Source: Alphaproteobacteria bacterium (lineage in GTDB: Bacteria > Pseudomonadota > Alphaproteobacteria > Micropepsales > Micropepsaceae). From it: 64,000 nucleotides of DNA. Positions 46,123-54,112 of this stretch are shown one piece after another. The notes below the pieces were generated by a model. That model ran no database searches, had not been told where the DNA came from, and worked only from the letters and a program-made list of their open reading frames with translations. The stretch spans positions 1-64,000 of the forward strand of contig JAATGP010000072.1 in NCBI GenBank assembly GCA_015654635.1. Direction: 5' to 3'. The first letter of the stretch is position 1; every line of letters starts with the position of its first letter. The translations under genes were made by a program, and so were the position numbers.

Positions 46123-47493
46123 TCAGCGGTTTGGCGACACGGCGGCATTGGATACCGACGCGACCCGTTCGCTCGCAGTATGGTTCACTCTTGCGCTGAC
46201 GATACGAATGGGCTCCGAGAGAAAATCGTTGAACGCATTCTTTGCCTGCTTTCGCAATTCTCGGCGATCACATAGGAAAAGAACACGTTTCACCCACCCT
46301 GCCCGGATCAGTAGATCTGCAAGTGCGATGGCAACTCGGGTCTTTCCAGTGCCGGTAGCCTGAACGATCAGGGCCTTACGATGCTTGTCAGAGAAGCGCT
46401 CTGAAACGCGCTTAATGGCTTCGATCTGATAAAGGCGATCAACGATTCCTGAGCGGGGGCTGAGCGTATTGAGAGCCTGACGGCTAGCGCGCTGGAACGT
46501 CACCAAATATTGGAGGGAGTCCTTGGAATAGTAGCCGAAGACCTTTCTCGGAGGATACCCAAGAAAATCATCCCACATCCATATGTCGTAGCCATTTGTG
46601 TAGAAAATCACCGGTCGCTGACCGAACATCTTCTCGAGGCCGTCGGCGTAGAGTTTGGCCTGATGCCGGCCGATCTCCGGATCGACGGACGCCTTTTTGG
46701 CTTCGATGACGGCGAGCGGCTTCCCGTTGTTATCCCACAGAACGTAGTCCGCGTACCCTATGCCGGAGGTGGTCGGCTGGTGCTTGACCTCTACCTCCCT
46801 GCCGACATCCGTCGTCCACCCAGCGGTGGCGATGAGACTGTCAATGATCCGCGTTCGTGTTGTCGCCTCATCGAATTCGAGGAGATTTGCAACGGCTGCG
46901 CCAGCCGATGCGAGGGCCTCCATTTCGTCCGCCCGCTTCGCAGCAGTTGCAGCGGCGCGGCGTGCCTCATCCAGTTCCCGAAGTAGCGCATCCATTTGCG
47001 CTTCCTGCGCCGCGAGTTTTTCGAGAACTTGGCGACGCTCACGTTTGAAGTTTTCTTGTCCGTCGCCTCCGGCCTCTGGAATTGGCGGAGAAAAGGCGGG
47101 AAGACTTGCCGCATCGCCCTTGCCAAAGCGAACCAATAGCCATTTCGCGAGATCGAACGCCTCGCGCAGCAGCCACAAGGCATTCTGTACGGTCGCAGGC
47201 TCACCATGAGCTGCTTTATTGCCGTGAATCCTGAGAGCATGCAGTTTGTCGAGCACAACTTTCGGCGTAATTGCGCGAAAGGGTTCGTTGTTCAGGAGGT
47301 CAACAAAGCTCGCTTGATCTGGTTTGGGCAACCGGAGATCTTTGTAGATATCCTTGGTGAGGTTCTCACCGAATAGGCGTAGCTTCACGAGGGCGCTTGC
47401 CGGATCGGCATGCACGTAAACCTCGGCAAAGCCTGCAAGGGCGGAGAGTTCGGGCCAGGCCGGGCGCAGCATCTCAAAATTCAGAGATTTCAT
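46123..47493 (-). pseudogene. hsdR: HsdR (type I restriction R subunit), 3'-truncated
   Basis: 456 residues: a DUF4145-like N-terminus (HALRIHGNKAAHGEPATVQN), a coiled coil, the HsdR nuclease domain (YADYVLWDNNGKPLAVIEAK, PD-ExK core) and the first helicase motif (LIVQATGTGKTRVAIALADL). It stops after FNDFLSEPIRIVSA plus 22 unrelated codons. HsdR of this type is about 800-1,100 residues, so helicase motifs II-VI and the C-terminus are gone. No hsdM or hsdS is nearby. It starts overlapping the WYL regulator (ATGA). Confidence 0.85.
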
Positions 47494-48377
47494 CGGGTGG
47501 CCTCCGCAAGCGCCGCGTCAAAGGCTGCCCTGTTCTTTATGATGACTGGGGCTTCTCGCGGCTCGTCAAGCCGATCAGCCACGTCGAGCCGAAGCCGCTT
47601 GTTGAAATAGTAAAGCAGAGCGCGGCGGACAGGCACGAGCACTTCGCCGCCACTCATCATGAAGTCCCCAGCTATAATCTCTTGCTGACTCTTAGAGAGT
47701 TTTGGGTTCGGGCGCAGTGCGACCGAAAAGTAGGTCGACCATTGCAAATCGTCAGATGCGGCTGCACCCAGCTCTCCAAGAGAACGCACATCCTGAAATC
47801 GCGACAGAATGAAGTCTTTGAACTTCTCATCACGATGACAATATGCACGCACATGCCAACGCAAACCGTCACTGGCGAATGCATGTGGAGAAATCCGTCG
47901 CAATAACGGCTCCGGGCTCCGCTCGCTCATGGACTGGTAGAGGATTTCCACTGAACGTTTCTGACGTACGCCATCGAGAATGGAACGCAGAACGTCAGGG
48001 GCTATCCTCCGCTGAGGAATCGGCAGCCTGTCTGCAAATGGCACATTAGCCAGGGTGCTGGCCAAGTCCGTCGCATTGAGCGCGCTATTCGGAATAAGAT
48101 TGGCAAGATATGCGTCGGCGTCCAGAGCAATAAATTTTGGCCGAAAGTTTTTCGCAGCAAAGTAGCGCTTTTGGCTGGAGTCGTAGCGCAAATTTTGCGG
48201 GGCTTGCTCCTGATATAGTGCCAAATCCTTTGACGCCTGGGGAACAGAGACACCAAATTCTTCAACGAGATCCGAGCGATTAACCCCCCCTTCCCAGAAT
48301 AGACGAAATTCGATGTGCTCAAGCCGGCGCTCGACCCCCCAGCGAAATCCACGTCTTTCCCTCTGTACCGTGACCAT
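47490..48377 (-). CDS. WYL-domain transcriptional regulator (BrxR/CapW-like)
   Basis: A 295-residue protein. The N-terminal winged helix (VERRLEHIEFRLFWEGGVNR, DLVEEFGVSVPQASKDLALY) precedes a WYL domain (SVEILYQSMSERSPEPLLRR, SPHAFASDGLRWHVRAYCHR, DFILSRFQDVRSLG) and a WCX-like C-terminus. BrxR/CapW-type regulators repress phage-defence operons. It is the first gene before hsdR and overlaps its start by 4 bp. ATG 48377 fits the homologous N-terminus; the longer frame to 48509 adds unrelated residues. Confidence 0.88.
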   Translation of the reverse strand: MVTVQRERRGFRWGVERRLEHIEFRLFWEGGVNRSDLVEEFGVSVPQASKDLALYQEQAPQNLRYDSSQKRYFAAKNFRPKFIALDADAYLANLIPNSALNATDLASTLANVPFADRLPIPQRRIAPDVLRSILDGVRQKRSVEILYQSMSERSPEPLLRRISPHAFASDGLRWHVRAYCHRDEKFKDFILSRFQDVRSLGELGAAASDDLQWSTYFSVALRPNPKLSKSQQEIIAGDFMMSGGEVLVPVRRALLYYFNKRLRLDVADRLDEPREAPVIIKNRAAFDAALAEATR

Positions 48378-48851
48378 CACACCAATCCACTGGGTCTCTA
48401 AACTATACCCATCGTGTTTATATACGCATAATGAGCTGGTCAAGCTCCTTGTAGATTCCAGGGGCGATATTGACCGACTACCGGGGACTTCGCGATGGGG
48501 CAGCCCCACCTCGAGATGGTTTCACCACCCCATCATCCAACAGCCGCTAGCTCTGGTTCGGCTAAGGGACACCGCACGATCGCTATCCACATATCTGCTG
48601 AAGATGGGAGGGCGCCTTGGGCTGCCAGCATCTTGCCAAGCGCGCAAGGCGTCGTAGTACTCAGCCAAAAGTGCCTGGGGCACAATTTGCTTAAGCGCCT
48701 CGTTCAGGTTCCAGCCCATGGCGGGTGTGCCGCTACCCATTTTCTTACGTCCCGAGACTCATGCCCCGGACCGAATTATCAGCCCTGCGACATGTGCGCG
48801 CCAAGGCGTTTGCTCTCCGGCTGCTTCCGTGGTGCTTCCGCGGCCCGGACA

Positions 48852-48877
48852 ACAAAAAGGGCGCTCATCGCGCCCTT
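48852..48877 (-). terminator. Rho-independent terminator
   Basis: AAGGGCGC and GCGCCCTT form a perfect 8-bp stem with a 5-nt loop; on the minus strand a run of five T follows. It lies 30 bp beyond the tRNA-Gly-like fragment on the same strand. Confidence 0.75.
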
Positions 48878-48906
48878 ATGCAAGTCATTGATTGTATTAT
48901 CCTACT

Positions 48907-48952
48907 TGGAGCGGGCGACGGCGAATCGAACGCCCGACCCTAACCTTGGCAA
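48907..48952 (-). pseudogene. tRNA-Gly(GCC) 3' fragment
   Basis: On the minus strand it reads the anticodon loop TTGCCAA, variable region, a TTCGATT T loop and the acceptor CGCCCGC followed by TCCA, as in tRNA-Gly(GCC). No D arm or 5' acceptor strand exists upstream. The T stem has one mismatch. It is a half-tRNA, either an att remnant of another element or a captured tRNA end. Confidence 0.65.
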
Positions 48953-49132
48953 AAAACGGCCGCCAGCTTTGCCAACACCTTCGCTTTAACCGCAATCTCA
49001 CGCCATTACTGTCCACGCCCCGCCACTAACACTTTGATATAATTTACTTTTCTTATTGACACAGAATGCGCACTCCATTTTGATTCGTACGCGAACCGAA
49101 TATCTGACTGCTGAACTTTCGGCGAGGTGTCT

Positions 49133-49402
49133 ATGGAATCGGCATACGAACGCTACCCCACGGGTCCCAACAAGCCGCACGGGGCCGGGACGGTGGGGCG
49201 TCTTCTGAAAGGTCGTGATGTTTTCCAGCTGGTCACACTGTCCCGCACGACGGTCTGGCGGCGTGTCCGGGAGGGTACGTTCCCCGCGCCCGTGTCGTTG
49301 GGGACGACGCGCATCGCATGGCGCGAGAGCGACATTGCCGCCTGGATGGCAGCGCAGAAATTAACAACCGAAGGGGTACCTTTGGACCACGACGGTCACT
49401 AG
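49133..49402 (+). CDS. AlpA-family regulator / excisionase-like protein
   Basis: An 89-residue protein. The core (VTLSRTTVWRRVREGTFPAP, then VSLGTTRIAWRESDIAAWMA) is the MerR-like helix-turn-helix of AlpA/Xis proteins. Such proteins induce or direct excision of integrated elements. It is 330 bp inside attR, at the opposite end from the integrase. GAGGTG before ATG 49133 decides the start. Confidence 0.85.
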   Translation: MESAYERYPTGPNKPHGAGTVGRLLKGRDVFQLVTLSRTTVWRRVREGTFPAPVSLGTTRIAWRESDIAAWMAAQKLTTEGVPLDHDGH

Positions 49403-49469
49403 CAACTTCGCCACATTCCACGTCTTGACGCGAGCGCGAGAGAGGGCGACACATTCGTTCCCGCTCGGC

Positions 49470-49545
49470 GGGCGCGTAGCTCAGTTGGTAGAGCGTTCCC
49501 TTTACACGGGAAATGTCACGGGTTCGAATCCTGTCGCGCCCACCA
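49470..49545 (+). tRNA. Intact tRNA-Val(UAC) carried by the element
   Basis: A 76-nt cloverleaf with encoded CCA: acceptor GGGCGCG/CGCGCCC, D arm GCTC/GAGC, anticodon stem TTCCC/GGGAA with loop TTTACAC (anticodon TAC), T stem ACGGG/CCTGT with loop TTCGAAT. It differs at many positions from the split chromosomal tRNA-Val but has the same anticodon. It is on the opposite strand, 190 bp inside attR. Confidence 0.93.
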
Positions 49546-49614
49546 CCTCCCACGACAATCAGCGTTTCGATTGCGCGCGCTCAGGCCCACGACCGTGAGC
49601 GGCTGTGCGTCGTC

Positions 49615-49634
49615 TGCCCCCCAGCTGCCCCCCA
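49615..49634 (+). repeat. Right 20-bp arm-type repeat
   Basis: Identical and in the same orientation as 17759-17778 (TGCCCCCCAGCTGCCCCCCA), here 102 bp inside the attR core. The pair supports the element limits. Confidence 0.7.
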
Positions 49635-49736
49635 CGACGATTTTCGATCGAGCAGTAGAAATTTTTGGGCGCCGGAAGTATAGTAACGCCTTCAACAACA
49701 AGGACTTATGAGCCATGCGGTATGGAGCGCGGTTCA

Positions 49737-49785
49737 CCGACCCTCTCGGTGTAAACGAGATGCTCTACCGCTGAGCTAACCGCCC
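49737..49785 (-). pseudogene. 5' half of split tRNA-Val(UAC), with attR core
   Basis: On the minus strand: acceptor GGGCGGT, D arm, anticodon arm with loop TTTACAC and the variable region, then the sequence diverges (TGAACCGCG) where a T arm should be. The 19-bp core is 49737-49755. The T arm and acceptor 3' strand are at 17596-17621, so the element has not restored the gene. It follows hupB on the same strand, a conserved chromosomal position. Confidence 0.88.
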
Positions 49786-49847
49786 GTAAGGCCGTCCCTC
49801 ATACACGAGACCGCCAAAGCATCAAGCCTCCGTTTCAGAACCATCCC

Positions 49848-49891
49848 TTGACAACGAAGTAACCTACAGGTTACAGTAACCTAAGGGTTAC
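49848..49891 (+). promoter_or_regulatory. Promoter with two tandem palindromic operators
   Basis: TTGACA at 49848-49853 and TTACAG at 49871-49876 are 17 bp apart. Two 16-bp palindromes of the form GTAACCT-N2-AGGTTAC (49859-49874, perfect) and GTAACCTAAGGGTTAC (49876-49891, one mismatch) are spaced 17 bp and cover the -10 region and start. The co-transcribed XRE protein at 50615 is the likely binder. Confidence 0.7.
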
Positions 49892-49908
49892 ATATTCGTG
49901 GGGCTGAC

Positions 49909-50622
49909 ATGGATAAATCGACCGACGATGAAATCATCGCCAAGCTGAATGCCATCGATCGCAGCGTGGGTTGGGCGGTTCTGGCGCTTGTGGGAACCCT
50001 CGTAACGCTGCTGGCGGTCTTTGCTGGTGCCTTTTTTACGGGTCACGCGGCCTTGCTCCAAAGCGAGGGCGTACAAATCGCGGTCGGCATTCTCTTCGCC
50101 GCTGCAATCTTCGTCCTTGCCCTGCGCATAGGCCAGCGCTCCCAGCCGCAGGCTTACCTCGAGAGCATGGAGCCGCGTATCTTGCGGCGGCGAATCGACG
50201 CCCATCACCGCTATTGGCGCTGGACTCTGCTTTCCTGCATTTTCACGAGTTTCTGGAGTGCCATGAGCCTCGGCCACGCCTTCGCTCATGTCGGGCCGGA
50301 TAACCGGTTTTGGGCTCTTTTGGCGGGCGCAATGTTCATCCCAGTGATTGCCCTCTTCTCTGCGATGTTGATCGTCGGCCCTGGCTGGATAAGCCGGGAC
50401 ATGCACCGCATCCTGAACGACGACTTCATTCGCGCGCTGCGGGGCCGCGCGGAGCGGCTTGGTTATGCGGCGCTGATGATAGCTGTCGCCGGAGCGCTTC
50501 TCGTCGCCATCTGGCGCCCCGCGCTCACCCTGCCCGTGCTGAGCTGGGCGCTCTACGCGGGCTTTGCTATTCCAGCGCTCTATTACGTCATCGCCGATTG
50601 GCGGGCTGGCCGCGATGGCTGA
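49909..50622 (+). CDS. Polytopic membrane protein paired with an XRE regulator
   Basis: A 237-residue protein with about six membrane helices, starting MDKSTDDEIIAKLNAIDRSV and including VLALVGTLVTLLAVFAGAFF and ALLAGAMFIPVIALFSAMLI. The fold and family are not recognised. It overlaps the XRE gene by 8 bp. Membrane protein/XRE pairs of this kind are widespread and of largely unknown role. Confidence 0.7.
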   Translation: MDKSTDDEIIAKLNAIDRSVGWAVLALVGTLVTLLAVFAGAFFTGHAALLQSEGVQIAVGILFAAAIFVLALRIGQRSQPQAYLESMEPRILRRRIDAHHRYWRWTLLSCIFTSFWSAMSLGHAFAHVGPDNRFWALLAGAMFIPVIALFSAMLIVGPGWISRDMHRILNDDFIRALRGRAERLGYAALMIAVAGALLVAIWRPALTLPVLSWALYAGFAIPALYYVIADWRAGRDG

Positions 50623-50833
50623 ACGCCGCCTTGGCAATCGCCTTAAGGAACTTCGCACCGCGCAGGGGCTGACCCAGACCGATCTGGCGGCCCTGGTCGG
50701 GGTCTCACGCAAGACCATCAACACGGTGGAAAATTCGGTCTTCGTACCTTCCACCCTGCTCGCCTTGGCGCTCGCCAAAACGCTGAACGCAACGGTAGAA
50801 GAACTGTTCTTCATCATCGATGACGACAGTTAG
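50615..50833 (+). CDS. XRE-family transcriptional regulator (YozG/YgzD-like)
   Basis: A 72-residue Cro-type protein: LGNRLKELRTAQGLTQTDLA, ALVGVSRKTINTVENSVFVP and LALAKTLNATVEELFFI. Small regulators of this type usually repress their own operon. The ATG lies inside the upstream gene (8-bp overlap), so expression is coupled. It probably binds the tandem palindromes at 49859-49891. Confidence 0.88.
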   Translation: MAERRLGNRLKELRTAQGLTQTDLAALVGVSRKTINTVENSVFVPSTLLALALAKTLNATVEELFFIIDDDS

Positions 50834-50845
50834 TTCAAACGCAAA

Positions 50846-50875
50846 CAGGACAGGCGGATTGCTCCACCTGCCCTG
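50846..50875. terminator. Stem-loop between convergent XRE and hupB genes
   Basis: A 13-bp imperfect stem (CAGGGCAGGTGGA on the minus strand, loop GCAA) followed by TTTGCGTTT on the minus strand. It likely ends hupB and possibly the XRE transcript from the other side. Confidence 0.55.
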
Positions 50876-50899
50876 CGCGATAGACAAAATTGCCGAACC

Positions 50900-51172
50900 T
50901 TAGTTCAGCGAATCCTTCAGCTGCTTGCCAGGGCGGAAGCGGGGCTGTTTGGACGGCTTGATGGTGATCTCTTCGCCGGTCTGGGGGTTGCGCCCCTTAC
51001 CACCAGCGCGCGTGGCGACGACGAAAACGCCGAAGCCGGTCAGGCGCACTTCATCGCCTTCCTTCAGCGCACCCGCGATCAGGTCGAACACCCCGTCGAC
51101 AGCCTTGGCCGCGTCGTTTTTGGCAAGACCGGTCTGGTCGGAGAGTTTCTGGATCAAATCGTTCTTATTCAC
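50900..51172 (-). CDS. hupB: DNA-binding protein HU
   Basis: A 90-residue HU protein: MNKNDLIQKLSDQTGLAKND, VRLTGFGVFVVATRAGGKGR and NPQTGEEITIKPSKQPRFRP cover the full fold including the DNA-binding arm. It is a nucleoid protein. Start is GTG at 51172 after AGGAG. Its place after lon is conserved in alphaproteobacteria. Confidence 0.96.
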   Translation of the reverse strand: MNKNDLIQKLSDQTGLAKNDAAKAVDGVFDLIAGALKEGDEVRLTGFGVFVVATRAGGKGRNPQTGEEITIKPSKQPRFRPGKQLKDSLN

Positions 51173-51327
51173 TGTAATGGCTCCTTCTGAGAGGCGCGAC
51201 CTAACTGCGTATAGTGCCTCGGGACAGCGCGAAAATCTTGGAATCGCCGGCGCGATTTATTGGAATTTAGGTCGTGAGGGCCTAGCCGAGCAAGGACAAC
51301 AGGCGCGAAACTCAAGGAACCCCCAAC

Positions 51328-51355
51328 AAAAAAGGCCAGTTTTCTGGCCTTTTTT
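51328..51355 (-). terminator. Rho-independent terminator of lon
   Basis: A 12-bp perfect stem (AAAAAAGGCCAG/CTGGCCTTTTTT) with loop TTTT, flanked by A and T runs so it can act in both directions. It is 64 bp past the lon stop. Confidence 0.88.
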
Positions 51356-51418
51356 ACCGGTACGGCGGCGGAATGGGCCCCGGCCGGGCCTAAAGCCCAG
51401 CCGGAAAACCCTGTTATA

Positions 51419-53842
51419 CTAATGGGTTACGATGGAATCGGCGTCGGAATCAGACAGTTTTGGCGCCGGCGTCTCGTCCGGTTCCACCCAATCGATCGGT
51501 TCGGGCTCGCGCACCAGGGCAACCTTCAAAGCCTCGGTCACCTTGGAAACCGGCACGATCTGCATCCCCAACTTCACATTGTCGGGAATCTCCGCCAGAT
51601 CTTTTTCGTTCTCCTGGGGGATAATCACCGTTTTGATGCCGGTGCGCAGCGCCGCCAGCAGCTTTTCCTTCAAGCCGCCGATCGGCAGAACCCGGCCGCG
51701 CAAGGTAACCTCGCCCGTCATGGCCACATCGCGGCGCACCGCAATGCCCGTGAGCACCGAGATGATGGCGACGCTCATTGCCACGCCCGCCGAAGGCCCA
51801 TCCTTGGGCGTCGCGCCTTCCGGCACGTGCACATGGATGTCGGTCTTCTCGAACAAGGTCGGTTTGATGCCGAAGGTTGTCGCTTTGGAGCGGACATAAG
51901 ACCGCGCCGCATCGATCGATTCCTTCATCACATCGCCGAGCTTGCCGGTGGTCTGCATGCGTCCCTTGCCAGGCAGTTGCACGGCTTCGATCTGCAGCGT
52001 GTCACCGCCGGTCTCGGTCCAGGCCAGACCGGTGACAACACCGACCTGATCCTCGCCCTCGACTTCGCCATAGTGATACTGGCGCACCCCGGCATAGGTG
52101 TTGAGGTTATCATCCGAGACGATGATGGAGGCCGCCTTTTTGGAGACGATTTCCTTCACAGCCTTGCGCGCCAGATTGGCGATCTCGCGTTCCAGACTAC
52201 GCACACCCGCTTCACGCGTGTGATAGCGGATGAGATCGCGCAGGCCCGCATCGGTGATCGACCATTCCTCGGCCTTCAGACCATGCGCCTTCACCTGTTT
52301 GGGGATGAGGTGGCGTTTGGCGATTTCGACCTTCTCGTCCTCGGTGTAGCCGGGGATACGGATGATCTCCATACGGTCCATCAAAGGCTGCGGCATGCGC
52401 AGCGTGTTGGCCGTGGTGATGAACATCACATCCGACAGATCGAAATCCACTTCCAGATAATGGTCGTTGAAGCTGGCATTCTGCTCCGGGTCCAGCACTT
52501 CCAAGAGAGCCGAAGACGGATCGCCACGCCAATCGGCACCCAGCTTGTCGATCTCGTCCAAGAGGAACATCGGGTTTGCCGTTTTGGCCTTCTTCATCGA
52601 CTGAATGACCTTGCCGGGCATCGAGCCGATATAGGTACGGCGGTGACCGCGGATTTCCGCTTCATCCCGCACGCCGCCCAGACTCATACGCACGAACTCG
52701 CGGCCCGTGGCGCGTGCAATCGACTTGCCGAGCGAGGTTTTGCCCACGCCGGGAGGGCCGACCAAACACAGGATCGGGCCTTTCATTTTGCCGGCGCGTT
52801 GCTGCACCGCCAAATATTCCAGGATGCGCTCCTTGACCTTCTCCAACCCGAAATGATCCTCGTTGAGGATGTCTTCGGCGAGTTGGATATCTTTCTTGGT
52901 CTTGGACTTCTTGCCCCAAGGCAGCGACAGCATCCAGTCGAGATAATTGCGCACGACGGTCGCTTCCGCGCTCATCGGCGACATCTGCCTGAGCTTGCGC
53001 ATCTCGGCTTGCGCCTTTTCACGCGCTTCTTTCGACAGCTTGGTCTTGCGGATGCGGTCTTCGAGATCGTTCAGCTCGTCGCGGCCTTCCTCGCCTTCGC
53101 CCAACTCCTTCTGAATGGCTTTGAGCTGTTCGTTGAGGTAGTACTCGCGCTGGGTCTTTTCCATCTGACGCTTGACGCGGCTTTTGATCTTGCGCTCGAC
53201 CTGGAGCACGCCGATCTCGCCTTCGATCAAGGCCAACACCTTCTCAAGCCGTGTCGCCGTATCCAGCGTCTCCAAAAGCTGCTGACGGTCGGCGATCTTC
53301 ACCGACAGATGCGACGCCACCGTATCGGCGAGCTTCGCCGGCTCTTCGATCTGCGCCACCGCCGCCATGGTCTCGGGCTGCACCTTGCGGTTCAGTTTGA
53401 TGTACTGCTCGAAATTGGTTTTGACCGTGCGCATCAAGGCTTCGGTCTCACGACCCTCGCCAATCGACTCGAACACGGGTTCAATTTGCGCCTGGAAAAA
53501 ATCGGTGCGCCCGGTGAAGCCGGAGACACGGGCGCGGCTTTTGCCCTCGACCAGCACGCGAACGGTTTGATCGGGCAGCTTCAAGAGCTGCAGCACGGTC
53601 GCCATGGTGCCGATTTTATGCAGGCCATCTGGCGATGGATCATCGTCAGCCGCATTTTTCTGCGTTACCAGCAGAATCTGTTTTTCTTCCGCCATCACCT
53701 CTTCGAGGGCGCGGACGGATTTCTCGCGGCCGACGAATAGCGGAACAATCATATGGGGGAACACGACAATGTCGCGCAAAGGCAGGACCGGCACGAGCTG
53801 GGCTTCGGGCTTATCCGGTTTGGCGACGTTGGGATCTGACAT
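51419..53842 (-). CDS. lon: ATP-dependent protease Lon
   Basis: An 807-residue Lon: N-terminal substrate domain ([20 protein letters not shown]), AAA+ module with Walker [19 protein letters not shown] and Walker [15 protein letters not shown], and the peptidase domain with catalytic Ser in [11 protein letters not shown] and Lys in [12 protein letters not shown]. It degrades misfolded and regulatory proteins in the cytoplasm. Start at 53842 or the ATG one codon before; GAGGAG lies upstream with better spacing to 53842. Confidence 0.96.
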   Translation of the reverse strand: MSDPNVAKPDKPEAQLVPVLPLRDIVVFPHMIVPLFVGREKSVRALEEVMAEEKQILLVTQKNAADDDPSPDGLHKIGTMATVLQLLKLPDQTVRVLVEGKSRARVSGFTGRTDFFQAQIEPVFESIGEGRETEALMRTVKTNFEQYIKLNRKVQPETMAAVAQIEEPAKLADTVASHLSVKIADRQQLLETLDTATRLEKVLALIEGEIGVLQVERKIKSRVKRQMEKTQREYYLNEQLKAIQKELGEGEEGRDELNDLEDRIRKTKLSKEAREKAQAEMRKLRQMSPMSAEATVVRNYLDWMLSLPWGKKSKTKKDIQLAEDILNEDHFGLEKVKERILEYLAVQQRAGKMKGPILCLVGPPGVGKTSLGKSIARATGREFVRMSLGGVRDEAEIRGHRRTYIGSMPGKVIQSMKKAKTANPMFLLDEIDKLGADWRGDPSSALLEVLDPEQNASFNDHYLEVDFDLSDVMFITTANTLRMPQPLMDRMEIIRIPGYTEDEKVEIAKRHLIPKQVKAHGLKAEEWSITDAGLRDLIRYHTREAGVRSLEREIANLARKAVKEIVSKKAASIIVSDDNLNTYAGVRQYHYGEVEGEDQVGVVTGLAWTETGGDTLQIEAVQLPGKGRMQTTGKLGDVMKESIDAARSYVRSKATTFGIKPTLFEKTDIHVHVPEGATPKDGPSAGVAMSVAIISVLTGIAVRRDVAMTGEVTLRGRVLPIGGLKEKLLAALRTGIKTVIIPQENEKDLAEIPDNVKLGMQIVPVSKVTEALKVALVREPEPIDWVEPDETPAPKLSDSDADSIVTH

Positions 53843-54060
53843 CATGGTCTCCTCGCCGGGTTGACCGGCGGTTGCGAAGCGCTCTAGCCCCAAATGGGCG
53901 CAGGAACTCTTTATGTCGCCCGTTAGGGGCCGACTCCTGGATACAAAATGGGCGTCCCGATAACGGGTTTCAAGGCCACGCCACAAAACGGATGCAAGAT
54001 TGCACCCGGAGCGTCGCCGCCGCAACAGGATGCGGGAATCTCCCTATGGCCCGGGCAAAC

Positions 54061-54092
54061 AAAAGCGCCCCGACGCGAAACGCCAGGACGCT
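54061..54092 (-). terminator. Terminator downstream of clpX
   Basis: A 12-bp stem with two wobble pairs (AGCGTCCTGGCG with CGTCGGGGCGCT) followed by TTTT on the minus strand, 20 bp after the clpX stop. Confidence 0.65.
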
Positions 54093-54112
54093 TGCTTGCT
54101 GCACAACCGCTC

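Larger units (their letters stand above)
48378..49132. other. Intergenic region with tRNA-Gly fragment and terminator
   Basis: About 750 bp. It contains the promoter of the WYL gene near its left end, a leftward terminator (48852-48877) and a tRNA-Gly 3' fragment (48907-48952). A minus-strand open stretch at 48522-48740 (including ALKQIVPQALLAEYYDALRA) looks like part of a real protein but has no known family and no ribosome site. Confidence 0.55.
17622..49755 (+). mobile_element. Integrative (formerly conjugative) element inserted in tRNA-Val(UAC)
   Basis: A ~32.1-kb element bounded by 19-bp direct repeats, with a tyrosine integrase next to the left end and an AlpA-type regulator near the right end. 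It encodes a P-type (trb) type IV secretion system with TraG, ArdC, DUF736, DUF2274 and DUF2285 proteins, a common set in alphaproteobacterial conjugative elements. Defence and toxin-antitoxin cargo is at both sides. It lacks a relaxase, a signal peptidase-like TraF and an intact ParA/ParB. trbB and trbE are split by an inversion and traG is a fusion. It is therefore best described as a degraded element that may still excise. Confidence 0.88.
49403..49908. other. Right junction of the element
   Basis: This gap holds the element's tRNA-Val (49470-49545), the right arm repeat (49615-49634), attR and the tRNA-Val 5' half (49737-49785) and the operator-promoter of the next chromosomal gene. No protein gene is supported. 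Confidence 0.8.

Noticed and set aside
51422-53740. A 772-codon open frame on the plus strand
   Set aside because: It is antisense to lon, whose motifs and length are complete; the frame is a by-product of high GC and codon bias.
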